From Isoetes taiwanensis (taxonomy: Eukaryota; Streptophyta; Lycopodiopsida; Isoetales; Isoetaceae), in assembly GCA_021234155.1 (NCBI GenBank), contig JAJEKV010000002.1, positions 14,421,428 to 14,485,427 on the forward strand: a stretch of 64,000 nucleotides of DNA, read 5' to 3'. The translations under genes and the position numbers were made by a program. Positions 24,162 to 34,100 of this stretch are shown piece after piece (within the stretch, counting starts at the first letter, position 1; each line of letters opens with the position of its first letter). Under the pieces are notes generated by a model. That model was not told the origin of the DNA. It made no database searches and saw nothing but the letters and a program-made list of their open reading frames with translations.

Positions 24162-27100
24162 AACAAGGTGACCTAGCAATTGTACTAATGACCTGCAGTT
24201 GCACTAATAGAAAAAGATTCCCAAATATTCTTTAAAATTATGCTAGTTTTGGGGTCAATCTGTAAAAAATACCTTCTTTTCTAAGATTGTGGTGGCATTT
24301 TAGGAGGGTCGAGACTAAAAAAAGGGTCACACTTTAAAAATTAACCTTCATTTCAGTGGTCTTCCTACTAAAAGTTTTTATGAAAAAAACTTGTCCCCCC
24401 AGAAAAGCACATAGCTTAAAGAGTATAAAAATGACATAGCTCAGAAATGTCATAAGATAAGATAAGATAAGGAGGATTGTGATTGCATAACTCAACAATG
24501 CACATCATTGCAAAAAGCAAAAACGAGGTTCTCAAACACGACGTTTATATGGTGTGGTAAAAATGAAATGATCCTATGATGGTATAGCACATTGATTACA
24601 CAAAAAATGTTTAAGAACATCTTGACCACAAAATTGAACAGGATATAAAGAATAGCAACTAGGGCATTTTCACAACATATAAAAGATGACTACAACAAAA
24701 GTTGTCAACTAGCAAGCAGGGTAGGGTCTGGTATATCATCGTAATCATCAATGCCTTCAATTTTGTTTGGACTTGTATCAGAGACCTCATTTTTGCTTGA
24801 GGAGCTGGAGGAGCCCTCTTCATCACCTACTAACATCTAACAAAGGAAATAAAAATATTAAATAACTACAACGTATATTTTATTGCTTAATATTATAATA
24901 TTGCTTGTTGATATTATATATTATTATAACTACAACTAGTAAGAATAAGAATAGGAACTTATATTGCTTAATTCACAAAGGATATTAACGGCTAAGTAAG
25001 CGTTAAACAGTGCATTAGGAACAACTGGTTCAACAGGGTGAGCCTATGAACAAGGGTGAGCCTATGACGGCATGGCAAAAACTTTTCTTTTATAAAAACT
25101 ATATGCTATGATGGCATACCAGAAGATGATTCAGTAGAGCAAAAACTTTTTTTTATAGAAATAATATGCTATGACGGCATAGCAGAATCAGTAGGCCGAT
25201 GTAGCAAATGGACATGTCAAGATTCAACAAAAGACAATTCATCAAGGGGGTTCAACATGCCGAATTACAAGGCATAAGGCATAGGAGGTCGTTTCATCAT
25301 AAGGCAGGTCGATTCAGAGGTCGATTTAGCAAAAGGGATATTAGAACACTACATAGCAGATGAATCGAATCGGCAGAGTAGCCATGGCATAGCAAATCAA
25401 ATTGAGAGATGAAGCATGGCATAATAGGTCGATTTAGCATGAGGCAAGACGATTCAGCATAAGGCGTAGCCAGGCATTTAGCAAAGGCATTGCAGATGAA
25501 TCAAATTGATAGATGATGGGGCATGGCAAAAATGAATTTACAGGAATTTCTAACATAGCAGTTTGCTATGAACAGCATAGCAAGGGCCATCTGCTTGAAT
25601 TTTATAGTCAGGAGTGCATAAAGATTTTTTTTTTCTCATTCAGATGCATTAGGAGTTACGGAACGCCTCGCTGTGCCTTAGGAGTTTGGATCTTTCTGCA
25701 CAAAATTATGGCTGGAATCAGGTAAGTAATTTACCATTTTTCTTGCATTTTCAGTTTATTTTTAATTTCTAAGTAGGTTATTTGCCACATTTTGAGATAT
25801 ATTAGACTCTTTGCAGACATGTTTTAATGCCTTTTATATTGGTTTTTTTCTTAATTCTCTTATTTTTTAGCCTCATTTTGTAAGCTCTTTTGTTATGTCT
25901 GCATAGATTGGAGGTTTGTTTGTGGCTATGAGTTGTGTTGTCTTTGTATATTTTGAATACAGGCTTTTAACTGGTAGGGAGTAAAGGTTGTGTGCATATT
26001 TCAATGTCTTGTGCTATGGCGATATAAGCGTAGCTTGATTTTAAAAAGGCGTTTGGATATTTCAATGTCTTGTGCTATGACGCCATAGGTATAGCATATT
26101 TTAAAAAGGCGTGTGCACACGTCAATGTCGTGCAATGGCAGCATAGGCATAGCATTTTTTTAAAACACATGTACATATTCCAATGTCTTGTGCTATGATG
26201 GCATAGGCATCGCATGTTTTTAAAAAGGCTTTACCCATAATGTTATAAACACAGTACATCTTAGTATTATGGTCTGAGGCTGAATAATTTTCAGTATTGT
26301 CTTGTGCCTTGACATTAGAGACATGATACAGTATAGCTGTCTAATTATTCAATTTCTTGCTTTTTTATTTGAGGATTTAGGATTGTCTTGTGCTAGAATA
26401 TTTGTTGGAGCTTTTCTATTTAAAAAATATTAAAGATGCCTATAACGTATAGACAAACAATTGTTTTGTAGGACATATGTTTTTAGTTAGATACACTATA
26501 TTGTTTTTCTAATCTCTTGTTCATGGCATTGCAGGAGGAATGAAACTGAAAGGGATGATGCCGGTGGTCGGGGATCTATGCAGCTTCTCAAGATGAAATC
26601 TCGTAAGGAAGATGAATCCAACACATATTCTTTTGAAGACCAACAATAGCTTTTAGTATGGAGAAGTGGAGACTTGGTAAGCTCCATGTACATTTACATA
26701 TGCTCTATCCTGGCAAAGATAAACAATTGTTGATTCTTTATGTGGAGTTGCTTGGAATGTGCTACATAAAGTGCACCTTGTTGATCATAGAAAGCAGAGT
26801 GCATTTTCTATTGATGTTGGATACTTCAAATTGAGCATGTGTTCTTTTGAAAACCTCCAAGAGTACATTTTTTTTAATGTGAAGACCTTAAGAAAAGTGA
26901 GTATTTTGCATTGCCATGGGTTCATAGCCTTCATACTTCATAAATTACTTTTGTAGTATGTTTTTCATTACTAGCAGGTTCTGGATAAAAGGCTTGGTTT
27001 TGTAGAGCCTGTTTTCTTCCTAAATATATTCCCCTTGACATTTGATGATGACGTTGTTGACATTTTGCCTTCCTAAAAGCATTGTTTTTTAAGTCGAAAA

Positions 27101-27334
27101 CAAAATGTTTATTTCTCTTTTGTTGCAATTGTGGCTCAATCTTTTCTTTTTTTTTGGATGTATGTTACATTTATTGGTTGTTTTTTCTAGAAATGCTTGT
27201 TTTAAATTGCAACCTATTAGTATAACAAATATTTTGAAATCGTAATCTCAAAACAGGCTAAATTCTCATTTAAAAAAAAAGGGAATCTACAATTGCACCA
27301 CAGGTTTTTAGTGCATTTGCTAGGTCACCTTGTT
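24162..27334. mobile_element. 3.2-kb TIR DNA transposon without coding region, inside copia-1
   Basis: The ends are inverted repeats: plus-strand left AACAAGGTGACCTAGCAATT, and reverse complement of the right end AACAAGGTGACCTAGCAAAT. Similarity continues for about 60 bp (ACCTG, TGCA, AGATTCCC). Copia-1 coding sequence resumes on both sides, proving a later insertion. No target duplication was found. The interior carries copies of an imperfect palindrome GCTATG-AYG-GCATAGC (24570-25200 and 25990-26230) and a tandem array of about 60-bp units (25978-26236). No transposase was seen, so the element is non-autonomous. A segment at 26534-26650 is bounded by an AG acceptor-like site and could be a captured exon. 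Confidence 0.75.
25978..26236. repeat. Four-unit tandem array inside the TIR element
   Basis: Units of roughly 60 bp share TTCAATGTCTTGTGCTATG(A/G)CG, then CATAGGYATAGCAT and TTTTAAAAAGGCG. The GCTATG/CATAGC pair of each unit is an inverted repeat. Such repeated palindromes near transposon ends often serve as transposase-binding sites (inference). Confidence 0.65.
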
Positions 27335-28450
27335 GAGGGTGTAAAGACCCGTTATCCACATTAGGATTCACAGCTTGAAGATGAGGAGGCATATCGACAT
27401 CCACATTAGGACTTCCACTATCAAGTAGCTGAAAATCACGAAGAATAACGTTAGGGTCATGATGTTAGCCATAGTAGACTCATCAAAAACTGCATCACGA
27501 CTAATAATGACTCTTCGCGTAGCAATATCATAAAATCGATATCCATGTACCTAGACAGTATAGCCTACAAAGATGGCTTTGAGGCCGACTGGATCAAGCT
27601 TCTTTCTCTTCTCTTTTGGAACCAAAAACTCGCAAATTTTGAACATTTGGTTTTACTCCTGACCATAATTGCAATTACGCCTTTTAGAGAAGAGGTTACT
27701 GTTCGATTTTGTACATAAACAACAGTAGCCACAGCTTCTGCCCAAAATGACTTATCCAAACCATCATGAATAAGCATACATCGAACAACATTGATTATCG
27801 TACGATTCTTGCGCTCAGCAACACCATTTTGCTGAGGGAAATAAGGAATGGTATGCTCACGAGCTATACCGTGCTCGTCACAAAAACACTTGAATTGAGC
27901 AGAAGTAAATTCTCCACCATTGTCAGTACGTAATCTCTGAATCACTTTGCCAGTCTGAGTCTCCATCACGAACACTTGGAATTTGGTGAAGACTTGGGAC
28001 TTCGTAGAGACAAAATACACAAAAGCGCTACGGGAAAAATCATCCATAAATAAGATGAAATATCGTGCACCACTCAAAGCATAAGGTAGTGGGCCACATA
28101 TATCAGCATGCACAAGCTCCAAAAACTGTGTTGCACGTTTGCCTTTCACATTGAAAGGATGGCGATGTTGCTTTCTAACAACACATGCCTCACATACACC
28201 CATTGATGCAGTGCTACTCAATGATAGACCATCCACGATTCTATCAGAGCCCATGTCCAATAAATATTGGAAGTTCATGTGTGCAAAACGACGATGCCAC
28301 AATGCGCTCGATCATCCCCACTGGCAGTCATAAGATTCACAAAATTATCGGTCAACATAAACTCGTAGAGATGACCTTCTCGTGGAGCAACTTCAAGTGC
28401 ACATCCATCTTGGATAAATTTACACTACCGTCTGTCAAACTGAATGAATA
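27335..28450 (-). pseudogene. copia-1 GAG-pre-integrase and integrase
   Basis: 28302-27565 on the minus strand: MWHRRFAHMNFQYL and CEACVVRKQHRHPF (HHCC zinc-binding domain). Catalytic D: LVHADICGPL; second D: RLRTDNGGEF; catalytic E: FPQQNGVAERKNRT. Upstream in a shifted frame, 28303-28450 gives REGHLYEFMLTDNF. Downstream, 27560-27400 gives GYRFYDIATRRVIISRDAVF after an in-frame stop. Decayed, but all DDE residues are still readable. Confidence 0.88.
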
Positions 28451-28629
28451 TCTAGCATTATAACAGGGTTTTTTTTTGTGATTTTATACGCTTTTTGGCA
28501 TGGTTTTCATATGATTTCATGGGCGTATTGCACGACGCATACTAATCAGTACATCTAGAGTGCACCAAGTTTTTGCATGCAATTTGTGCAATTTTTGTTT
28601 CATCCTCCTCAATGGTTAAGATCAGAGGG

Positions 28630-28832
28630 CTTACAAAGAAAGCCCTCTTTTAATTAAAAAAGATCCAAGGGCTTATAATGAAAGCCCTTTTCTCATCTAA
28701 TTTGAGACAGCCGGAATTAGGGCACGGTTATTACAAAGAAAGCCCTCTTTTAATTAAAAAAGATCCAAGGGCTTATAATGAAAGCCCTTTTCTTATGAAA
28801 TTCGAGACAACTGGAATTAGGGCACGGTTAAG
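28630..28832. repeat. Tandem duplication, period about 105 bp
   Basis: TTACAAAGAAAGCCCTCTTT through CCAAGGGCTTATAATGAAAG and GGAATTAGGGCACGGTTA occurs twice with few mismatches. Within each unit AAAGCCCTT and AAGGGCTT form short inverted repeats. Confidence 0.8.
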
Positions 28833-29095
28833 GTTTGTGGAATCGATGGTGGTTTGTGGTATTTTTCTCTTGGTCGCATTCCGGGCTCCAAAGGCAGAGT
28901 GTAATCAGTGATGCTGATAAGGACCTGAATCAGGGATGTATGCTTGCATATTTACGGCCTTTTAGTGGAGCTTGCAGTCCCCAGTTTCTCCTTTTCATGG
29001 ACAAGTGCCTAATTTTTGACTAGCATCATGTCAAGCCATTGTATCTCTTGCATGTTGTTAGAAGTTTCGTTTACAAAGTGTGATTGCTTCAGGAA

Positions 29096-29330
29096 ATGTA
29101 TCAGGCCAAGAAATTGTCAACTACGAACATGGTTCAGCAGAGGATTCGCACACCGGATCAAAGGGGTTTTGTTCCATCGGTTCCAACAAATTCCGCAAGT
29201 AGTCCTGTTCCATCTTGGTCAGATTCGCAAAAAACAAATAGTCTTCGTTGGACCCAGCGTGAGTCGCATGATCGTTTTGTTGATGCTTTGTTGCTCAACT
29301 TGGTGGTGCGCATGATGAAGTTGCTATCAT
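29096..29330 (+). pseudogene. PHR1-like (GARP/MYB-CC) transcription factor N-terminal fragment
   Basis: Following an AG acceptor (TGATTGCTTCAG, 29080-29091), the frame gives the PHL-family start MYQAKKLSTTNMV (ATG at 29096) and a Ser/Pro linker. The beginning of the GARP DNA-binding domain follows: SLRWTQRESHDRFVDA. Two extra bases then shift the frame; in the next frame the domain continues VAQLGGAHDEVA, as in HERFVDAVAQLGG of the family. The rest of the GARP domain and the coiled-coil are missing. A captured gene fragment, not a functional regulator. Confidence 0.72.
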
Positions 29331-29567
29331 TTGTAATCTACGTCTCTAAACCCCCCACGCATTCATTAAATCTTCAAGAAGGGTTCAGATAAGCCATAAA
29401 TTTTTTAGACAGCAAGTAGGTGGTCTTATATTGAACTCTTTCCTTTTGAAAAAAATATGCTTCCTTTGAATAGCACTTTCCAAATTGGTCGACTCTTTAT
29501 CTCTGCTTTTAGCATTGCCATGGGTGGCGATTATGCATAAAACCTGCTGATCCATATTACTCCACAG

Positions 29568-30119
29568 GTAGAAGAAAAGGTAGAAGTTACCCACAGAGTT
29601 TTTTTTGAAGTAGATATTGATGGCCAGCGGGCTGGAAGAATAATAATGGGTCTCTATGGTGACGTTATGCCCAGGACAGTAGAGAACTTTAGAAGCCTTT
29701 GCACTGGAAAGAAAGGAAAAGGGAAAAATGGGAACAAGCAGCATTACAAGGGAAGCATTTTCCATCGGATTATACCAGGCTTTATGATCCAGGGAGGAGA
29801 TATTACTCATGGCAATGGTAAGGGTGGAGAATCTATATATGGCGACAAGTTTGAAGATGAAACTTCTTCACTAAAGCATTCTAGCCCTGGGACCATATCC
29901 ATGGTGAATGATGGTCCTAATTCTAATGGTTCTCAATTCTTTATTACTACTGTCAAGGCCAACTGGCTACATGGTGAACATGTTGTGTTTGGCAAAGTTT
30001 TGAGTGGGATGGATGTTGTGTACATGGCAGAGGGTTCTGGTAGCTACAGCGGCCAGCCAAGGAAGGTTGTGAAGATTGTTGATTTTGGCAAAATCTGTCG
30101 CAGCAAGTGGGAAGAGTAA
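29568..30119 (+). CDS. Cyclophilin-type peptidyl-prolyl isomerase exon (CYP21-1-like), intronless domain
   Basis: After an acceptor-like TCCACAG the frame [19 protein letters not shown] runs open to TAA at 30117 (183 codons) and covers the whole cyclophilin fold. PPIase residues are present: [14 protein letters not shown] (catalytic Arg), NGSQFFITT, and [14 protein letters not shown] (the Trp of the cyclosporin-binding site). MVNDG replaces the usual MANAG. The end [16 protein letters not shown] and KWEE matches the plant secretory/membrane-anchored CYP21-1 group, which has an N-terminal signal or anchor. Here a possible hydrophobic start (MVVCGIFLLVAF, ATG 28846) lies upstream but does not splice in frame by canonical sites. 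The intron-free domain inside a transposed segment suggests a retrocopy or captured gene; an open frame argues it is young or still used. Confidence 0.75.
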   Translation, partial: VEEKVEVTHRVFFEVDIDGQRAGRIIMGLYGDVMPRTVENFRSLCTGKKGKGKNGNKQHYKGSIFHRIIPGFMIQGGDITHGNGKGGESIYGDKFEDETSSLKHSSPGTISMVNDGPNSNGSQFFITTVKANWLHGEHVVFGKVLSGMDVVYMAEGSGSYSGQPRKVVKIVDFGKICRSKWEE

Positions 30120-31019
30120 ATCTGTAGCTAGGGAAACTAATCCTGTTATTCCAGCAATGATATCTTACTATTCATGGCTCCTAGGTATGAGATGAGTTTT
30201 GCAATATGTCGCTTGATTTCAGAGCTTTCTTGTAGCTGTACTTAAAGGTTAACGCTCCACAAATGATTACTTCATCATTGACATAATTGTACTTCATCAT
30301 TGACATAATTGTTGAAGTCCTTCTGTGGAAAATGTATTTGAGTGTAAATGCAGCTATTGTGTTCAACATTGGCATTTGATGATGTAGAGATAGAAAACAT
30401 TTTGAGCATGAGGAACATTGGCATTTTGTTTGGAGGTTCAGAAACTTGTACTAGCAATTTTGTTTGTTTGTACTTTTGACTAGTTAGCTATTGTCTGGTG
30501 GTTAACTGATTGAGTGAATGGTTCTCGCACTCCCTTATTTTGAGGAAGGAAGCAATGCTCCAAAGGACCTTTGGAGGATATAATTTGTCATCAAGTCAGT
30601 TCTAGAGTATAGCATTATAATTGATCCATCATATGAGCTCACGGCACCTGCCCTCTTGTATTAGTGGCGTGGAAATATTCCTTTTCTGGAGCTAGATTCT
30701 CTACCCTGCTATAAAAGGCCCATCATTTGATGCATCATATGAGCTCATTGCACCTGCTACTCGGGATTTGCTTCATTTAATTGCTTGTATGATATTATAA
30801 ATGTGTATAAGAGGTGCTTGAATCATATGTAATGTGTTGAAGAGGTCCTAGGATACAAACCATGTTGTGTTGCATGTTCAAAACGATATGCCAACGACTT
30901 GGTTTATAATAAGCAACCAAGACCCAATTTTTTCTAAAATAAATACAATTTATTACATTCGGCCCTTTGGTTTGTTGAAGGCCCCGAAGGGGCCAAAAAT
31001 TTTTTAGGCATAACACAAA

Positions 31020-31391
31020 CCATTACATTCCACACTTAAAAATAAAATTCCCCCTTAAACCCCCTTTGGTTTGGGTGCATATTCACACGAGGGGGTGACG
31101 TAGGGCAGCGAGAGCCCCTAAAATCATGTTATACATGTACAAAATCAACACCATATAGTACATTGCCTCAAATCTTATAGTATTTTACAAACTGTGTTAT
31201 ACAGTATACCAAAACTTCTACATGCATACCCCACAAATGAGGATTTCTATGTACGGTCTAGATCGAGGAATAAAGGGCATATATGCTTATCTAACAGCTC
31301 TCAATGCCCGGAGTCACCCCCCGTGTGAATATGCACCCAAACCAAAGGGGGTTTAAGGGGGAATTTTATTTTTAAGTGTGGAATGTAATGG
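31020..31391. mobile_element. 372-bp MITE with perfect 80-bp TIRs (copy 1)
   Basis: The left end CCATTACATTCCACACTTAA through CCCCCTTAAACCCCCTTTGG and TTTGGGTGCATATTCACACG is exactly reverse-complemented at the right end. Similarity extends imperfectly to about 100 bp (GGTGACGTAGGGCAGCGAGAGC against its partner). The core holds no ORF. A related copy, split by the large MULE, lies at 46565-46734 plus 58835-59117. Confidence 0.85.
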
Positions 31392-31650
31392 TGCCAAGAT
31401 CTGCAATATAGAGACCGAAACAAGATTACGGTGCAAACCAGGAACATGTAAAATACCACACAAGACTTGTATTCCATTAGGAGTATCAATATGAAAATCT
31501 CTAATGCCTTTGACCTCATGGCTTGTGTTATCACCAAGAAATACAAGCTTTTGGACTGAAAGTGGGCGATAATTCTTTAACCAGTGCTTATAGAATGTCA
31601 TATGTTGTGTGGCACCTGAATCAGTCATGAAAACAACAGTTTCTGTAGAG
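31392..31650 (-). pseudogene. copia-1 protease region fragment
   Basis: Minus strand: TDSGATQHMTFYKHWL contains the aspartic protease D-S-G-A signature, followed by FLGDNTSHEVKGIRDFHI and LCGILHVPGLHRNLVSVSIL. The frame ends where the inserted element begins. Upstream, 31650-31940 holds decayed zinc-knuckle and Arg-rich gag C-terminal codons. Confidence 0.85.
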
Positions 31651-31944
31651 AAAGCGACTTTAGAAGCTTCATCACATGCAACACTAGCATGTTCATCTCA
31701 AATAGGAGGTCCATCTTGAATTTCCTGAAGTAAATTTTTATGCTCATTCACAAAACGTTTGTAATAACACCCGCTTTCTACATGATTTGGCTTTTTACAA
31801 TAGACACAAACAATCTCTGATTTAGGTTGCTCAAGTCTAGCCAATTGCTGATTACCACCACCACCACGGCCTCGGCTACGGCCACGACTGCGCCTAGTAT
31901 CAGTAACAAAATCCTTTTCATCTTCTCGACCTCGTTTCTTACTA

Positions 31945-32265
31945 TCAACAAGTTAAAGCTTGATCTTCTTGCATAGATTGCCTTTGTAATTTTCTTACTC
32001 CATCTTTTAGAGATTCACAAGCTCGATCTAAGGTCATAGATTTTTTATTGGCTAGAACTGTCGTAAGAGTCTGAAGCTCTTCCGGCATGGATTCCAGAAA
32101 ATGAATAACATGTTGATCATGCGGAATACTAGCACCAGCTGCAGACAGTGCTTCTAGAAGTGCTTTAAATTTATCCACATGTTCGTCGAACGAATCATTC
32201 AAACGATACTGCAATGATGTAAAATCCTTGCGAAGACTAATCACTTCATGCATGGTCTTCTTCAT
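31945..32265 (-). pseudogene. copia-1 gag (UBN2-type), copy A
   Basis: A 106-codon frame: EVISLRKDFTSLQYRLND, FDEHVDKFKALLEALSAAG, IPHDQHVIHFLESMPEELQT, typical of copia UBN2/gag proteins. It differs from copy B at one residue (Pro versus Ser). N- and C-terminal parts are in other frames. Confidence 0.8.
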
Positions 32266-32341
32266 ATAAGTTTTTTCTAGATACTTTTATACTTCACTAG
32301 AAGTAACAAAATCCTTAGCATCCATTAAAATGGATTCTTTG

Positions 32342-32590
32342 AGAGCATAGAGATTGATTATTGAATTTTTGATCTTTTCCATTCCAGTCATCTACATTCT
32401 TAACCCAAGCTCGTATGCAGCACCATTCTGAACAAGATTACCGGTAGTTGCGTCAACTAGCTGCACCGGAGGAAGGTTATTTCCGGTAATCTTGTTCAGA
32501 ATGGTGCTGCATACGATGCTTGGGTTAAGAATATAGATGACTGGAATGAAAAAGATCAAACAAATTTCGTTAATCGATTCTCTATGCTCT
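32342..32590. repeat. Long inverted repeat in copia-1 leader, copy A
   Basis: Arms of about 110 bp around a loop containing the palindrome TAGTTGCGTCAACTA: for example GCAGCACCATTCTGAACAAG with AATCTTGTTCAGAATGGTGC. The arms match those of copy B except for an AT-rich patch that differs from B in both arms. Confidence 0.8.
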
Positions 32591-32597
32591 GATACCA

Positions 32598-32799
32598 TGT
32601 TAAACTTGCTTCTTTACTAAGAAAATACAAGAGAGAGGGGTATGCACCATAAAAGAAGACACATGTAATGAATGATATGTGTTACAATATATAGGTACAT
32701 AAAAGGTATTTCCTATAGAAAAAGCTGAAAGCTAAAAGTAGCTATGTTGCCTTTTTATAAAGGCACGTTGCCTTCTTAGAATAGGCAAAATCGGTAACA
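32598..32799 (-). repeat. copia-1 5' LTR, copy A
   Basis: TG...CA LTR of 202 bp, plus-strand edges TGTTAAACTTGC and GGTAACA. It is adjacent to the PBS complement GCTCTGATACCA (32586-32597). Confidence 0.88.
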
Positions 32800-32911
32800 A
32801 TCGCCCGGCACCACATTCGCAGATCCACTGCACAAAACTTCCAATTCTGCCCGCTGCAAATCCGATCGTTCCATATGAAGCACGAGGCCTATTCGGACTG
32901 CCAGATAATTT

Positions 32912-33005
32912 TGTTAGAATATTAGAATATTCTGCTCATAATGTTGTATATATATACCATTAACGGTAATACAGAAGTAGTTCTTGCTATTCCCGCTTAT
33001 TGTTT
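32912..33005 (+). repeat. copia-2 5' LTR (94 bp)
   Basis: Contains TATATATATA (about 32947), which could serve as a TATA element, and the inverted pair AGAATATT/AATATTCT at its start. It is followed after 4 bp by the tRNA-Met-type primer site. Confidence 0.85.
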
Positions 33006-33218
33006 GTTATGGTATCAGAGCGCCTAGGCGTTTCTTGATTCTGGGCAGCAGTGTTCTTTGTTGAGGCAGCAGCGGTGATTGTGGTTTTTTCAGCAGAACT
33101 TCAATTCTTTGGGAACAGGGAAACTCTGTATAGTTGATCCTGGTCCTTGAGTTGAGAACTCTTCTAGATTGGAGGAGAGAAAGGTACAAGAAGTACCAAG
33201 AGCGGTTTTTGCAGCACC

Positions 33219-34100
33219 ATGACAAATCTCAGCATGGATCTCAAGTACTTTGACAAATTAGACCGGAATAATGCTACTGTATGGTTCTGGAAAATGCAGT
33301 CAATACTTGAGGAGCGTGAAGTATGGGATGTGGTATCAGGTGCTGAACCAAAACCTGGAGGAGAGAGGGACGATGATGATTCCAGTGATTCTGGAATGGA
33401 ATCAGATTCAGATGAGTCAGCAAGCGCAAGTTCGAAGCAAGGAGAGAAGGCCCCGGCCACAGATCCAAAGAAAGCTAAGAAGAAAGCTACTGACTCAATA
33501 GATCCAGCCAAGTTGCAAGCATGGATCAAGAAGGATAACAAGGCAAAGACGACGATCATCTTTGGCCTTAAAGATGCACAAATACCACTTGCGCGATTGA
33601 AGAAAACATCCAAGATTGGATGGGATTGCTTGAAGAAGACCTACAAGCAAAGAAATACTTCACAGAAGTTATTTTTATGGCAGAATTTCTTCGCAGCAAA
33701 GATGCAAGAAAATGAAGATCCTGAAGAACATATTACCAAGATGCAGTCTTTAGCAGATCAATTGGCTAATCTAAAGCATCGAGTACGGGATGAGGACCTT
33801 GCAATGGCGATTTTGGTTAGCCTTCCAGAGAAATATGATTCCCTCAAACAAACGATGGGGTGTCAAAATGGGAAGTTGAAATCAGATTTGGTTATTGGGG
33901 CAGTATTACAGGCTTCTGTTTTTCAAAGGAAAGGTGACGAACAGGCTTTGATAGCTAAAGCAAGCTCTTCAAATTCACAAAAGCCTGGATTTGAATGCTG
34001 GGAGTGCGGCAAGAAAGGCCACATTGCCCGCAATTGTCGATCAAAGCAACAGAAGGGAGAAAAATCGACAAATAAAAGACAGAAAGGTGATAAGACATAG
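33219..34100 (+). CDS. copia-2 Gag
   Basis: 293 codons from ATG 33219. N-terminal DUF4219/UBN2-type start (LKYFDKLDRNNATVWFWKMQ), an acidic Ser/Asp insertion, gag core (QRNTSQKLFLWQNFFAAKM, HITKMQSLADQLANLKHR, ILVSLPEKYDSL), and a CCHC zinc knuckle CWECGKKGHIARNC near residue 259. It ends at a TAG (34098) with pol continuing in the same frame, so readthrough or a recent nonsense change are both possible. Forms the virus-like particle of the retrotransposon. Confidence 0.9.
   Translation: MTNLSMDLKYFDKLDRNNATVWFWKMQSILEEREVWDVVSGAEPKPGGERDDDDSSDSGMESDSDESASASSKQGEKAPATDPKKAKKKATDSIDPAKLQAWIKKDNKAKTTIIFGLKDAQIPLARLKKTSKIGWDCLKKTYKQRNTSQKLFLWQNFFAAKMQENEDPEEHITKMQSLADQLANLKHRVRDEDLAMAILVSLPEKYDSLKQTMGCQNGKLKSDLVIGAVLQASVFQRKGDEQALIAKASSSNSQKPGFECWECGKKGHIARNCRSKQQKGEKSTNKRQKGDKT

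Larger units (their letters stand above)
28451..31391 (+). mobile_element. Gene-fragment-carrying element of unresolved class, inserted in copia-1
   Basis: Copia-1 protein reads ...VSVSILQ up to about 31402 and resumes ARYSFSLTDG below 28450, where the family continues without missing residues. The 2.9 kb between is therefore an insertion. Its left end (TAGCATTATAACAGGG) recurs at 45313 (TAGCATAATAACAGGG). Its right part (GGGGCCAAAAATTTTTTAGG then the MITE) recurs at about 46530-46734 continuing at 58835. The interior differs between the two loci: here it holds a PHR1-like fragment and a cyclophilin exon. This is the signature of an element that picks up gene fragments (Helitron- or Pack-type), but neither CTRR/hairpin nor a target duplication could be shown. 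Confidence 0.6.
31938..32911. repeat. Copy A of a direct duplication of about 970 bp flanking copia-2
   Basis: Nearly identical to 38217-39188. It contains copia-1 gag, leader, 5' LTR (32598-32799) and 112 bp of host flank (32800-32911). Copia-2 begins exactly at its right end, and copy B begins exactly after copia-2. Clusters of differences from B occur at 32356-32372, 32556-32572 and 32787-32806. Confidence 0.85.

Noticed and set aside
29568-30119. Fully functional host cyclophilin gene
   Set aside because: The exon is intact, but no in-frame first exon with canonical splicing was found and it sits in a transposed segment; kept only as an open exon.
28451-31391. Helitron
   Set aside because: The left end begins with TC after A, but no CTRR terminus with a preceding hairpin was found on the other side, so the class is left open.
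33164-33613. 149-codon minus-strand frame
   Set aside because: Antisense of copia-2 gag.
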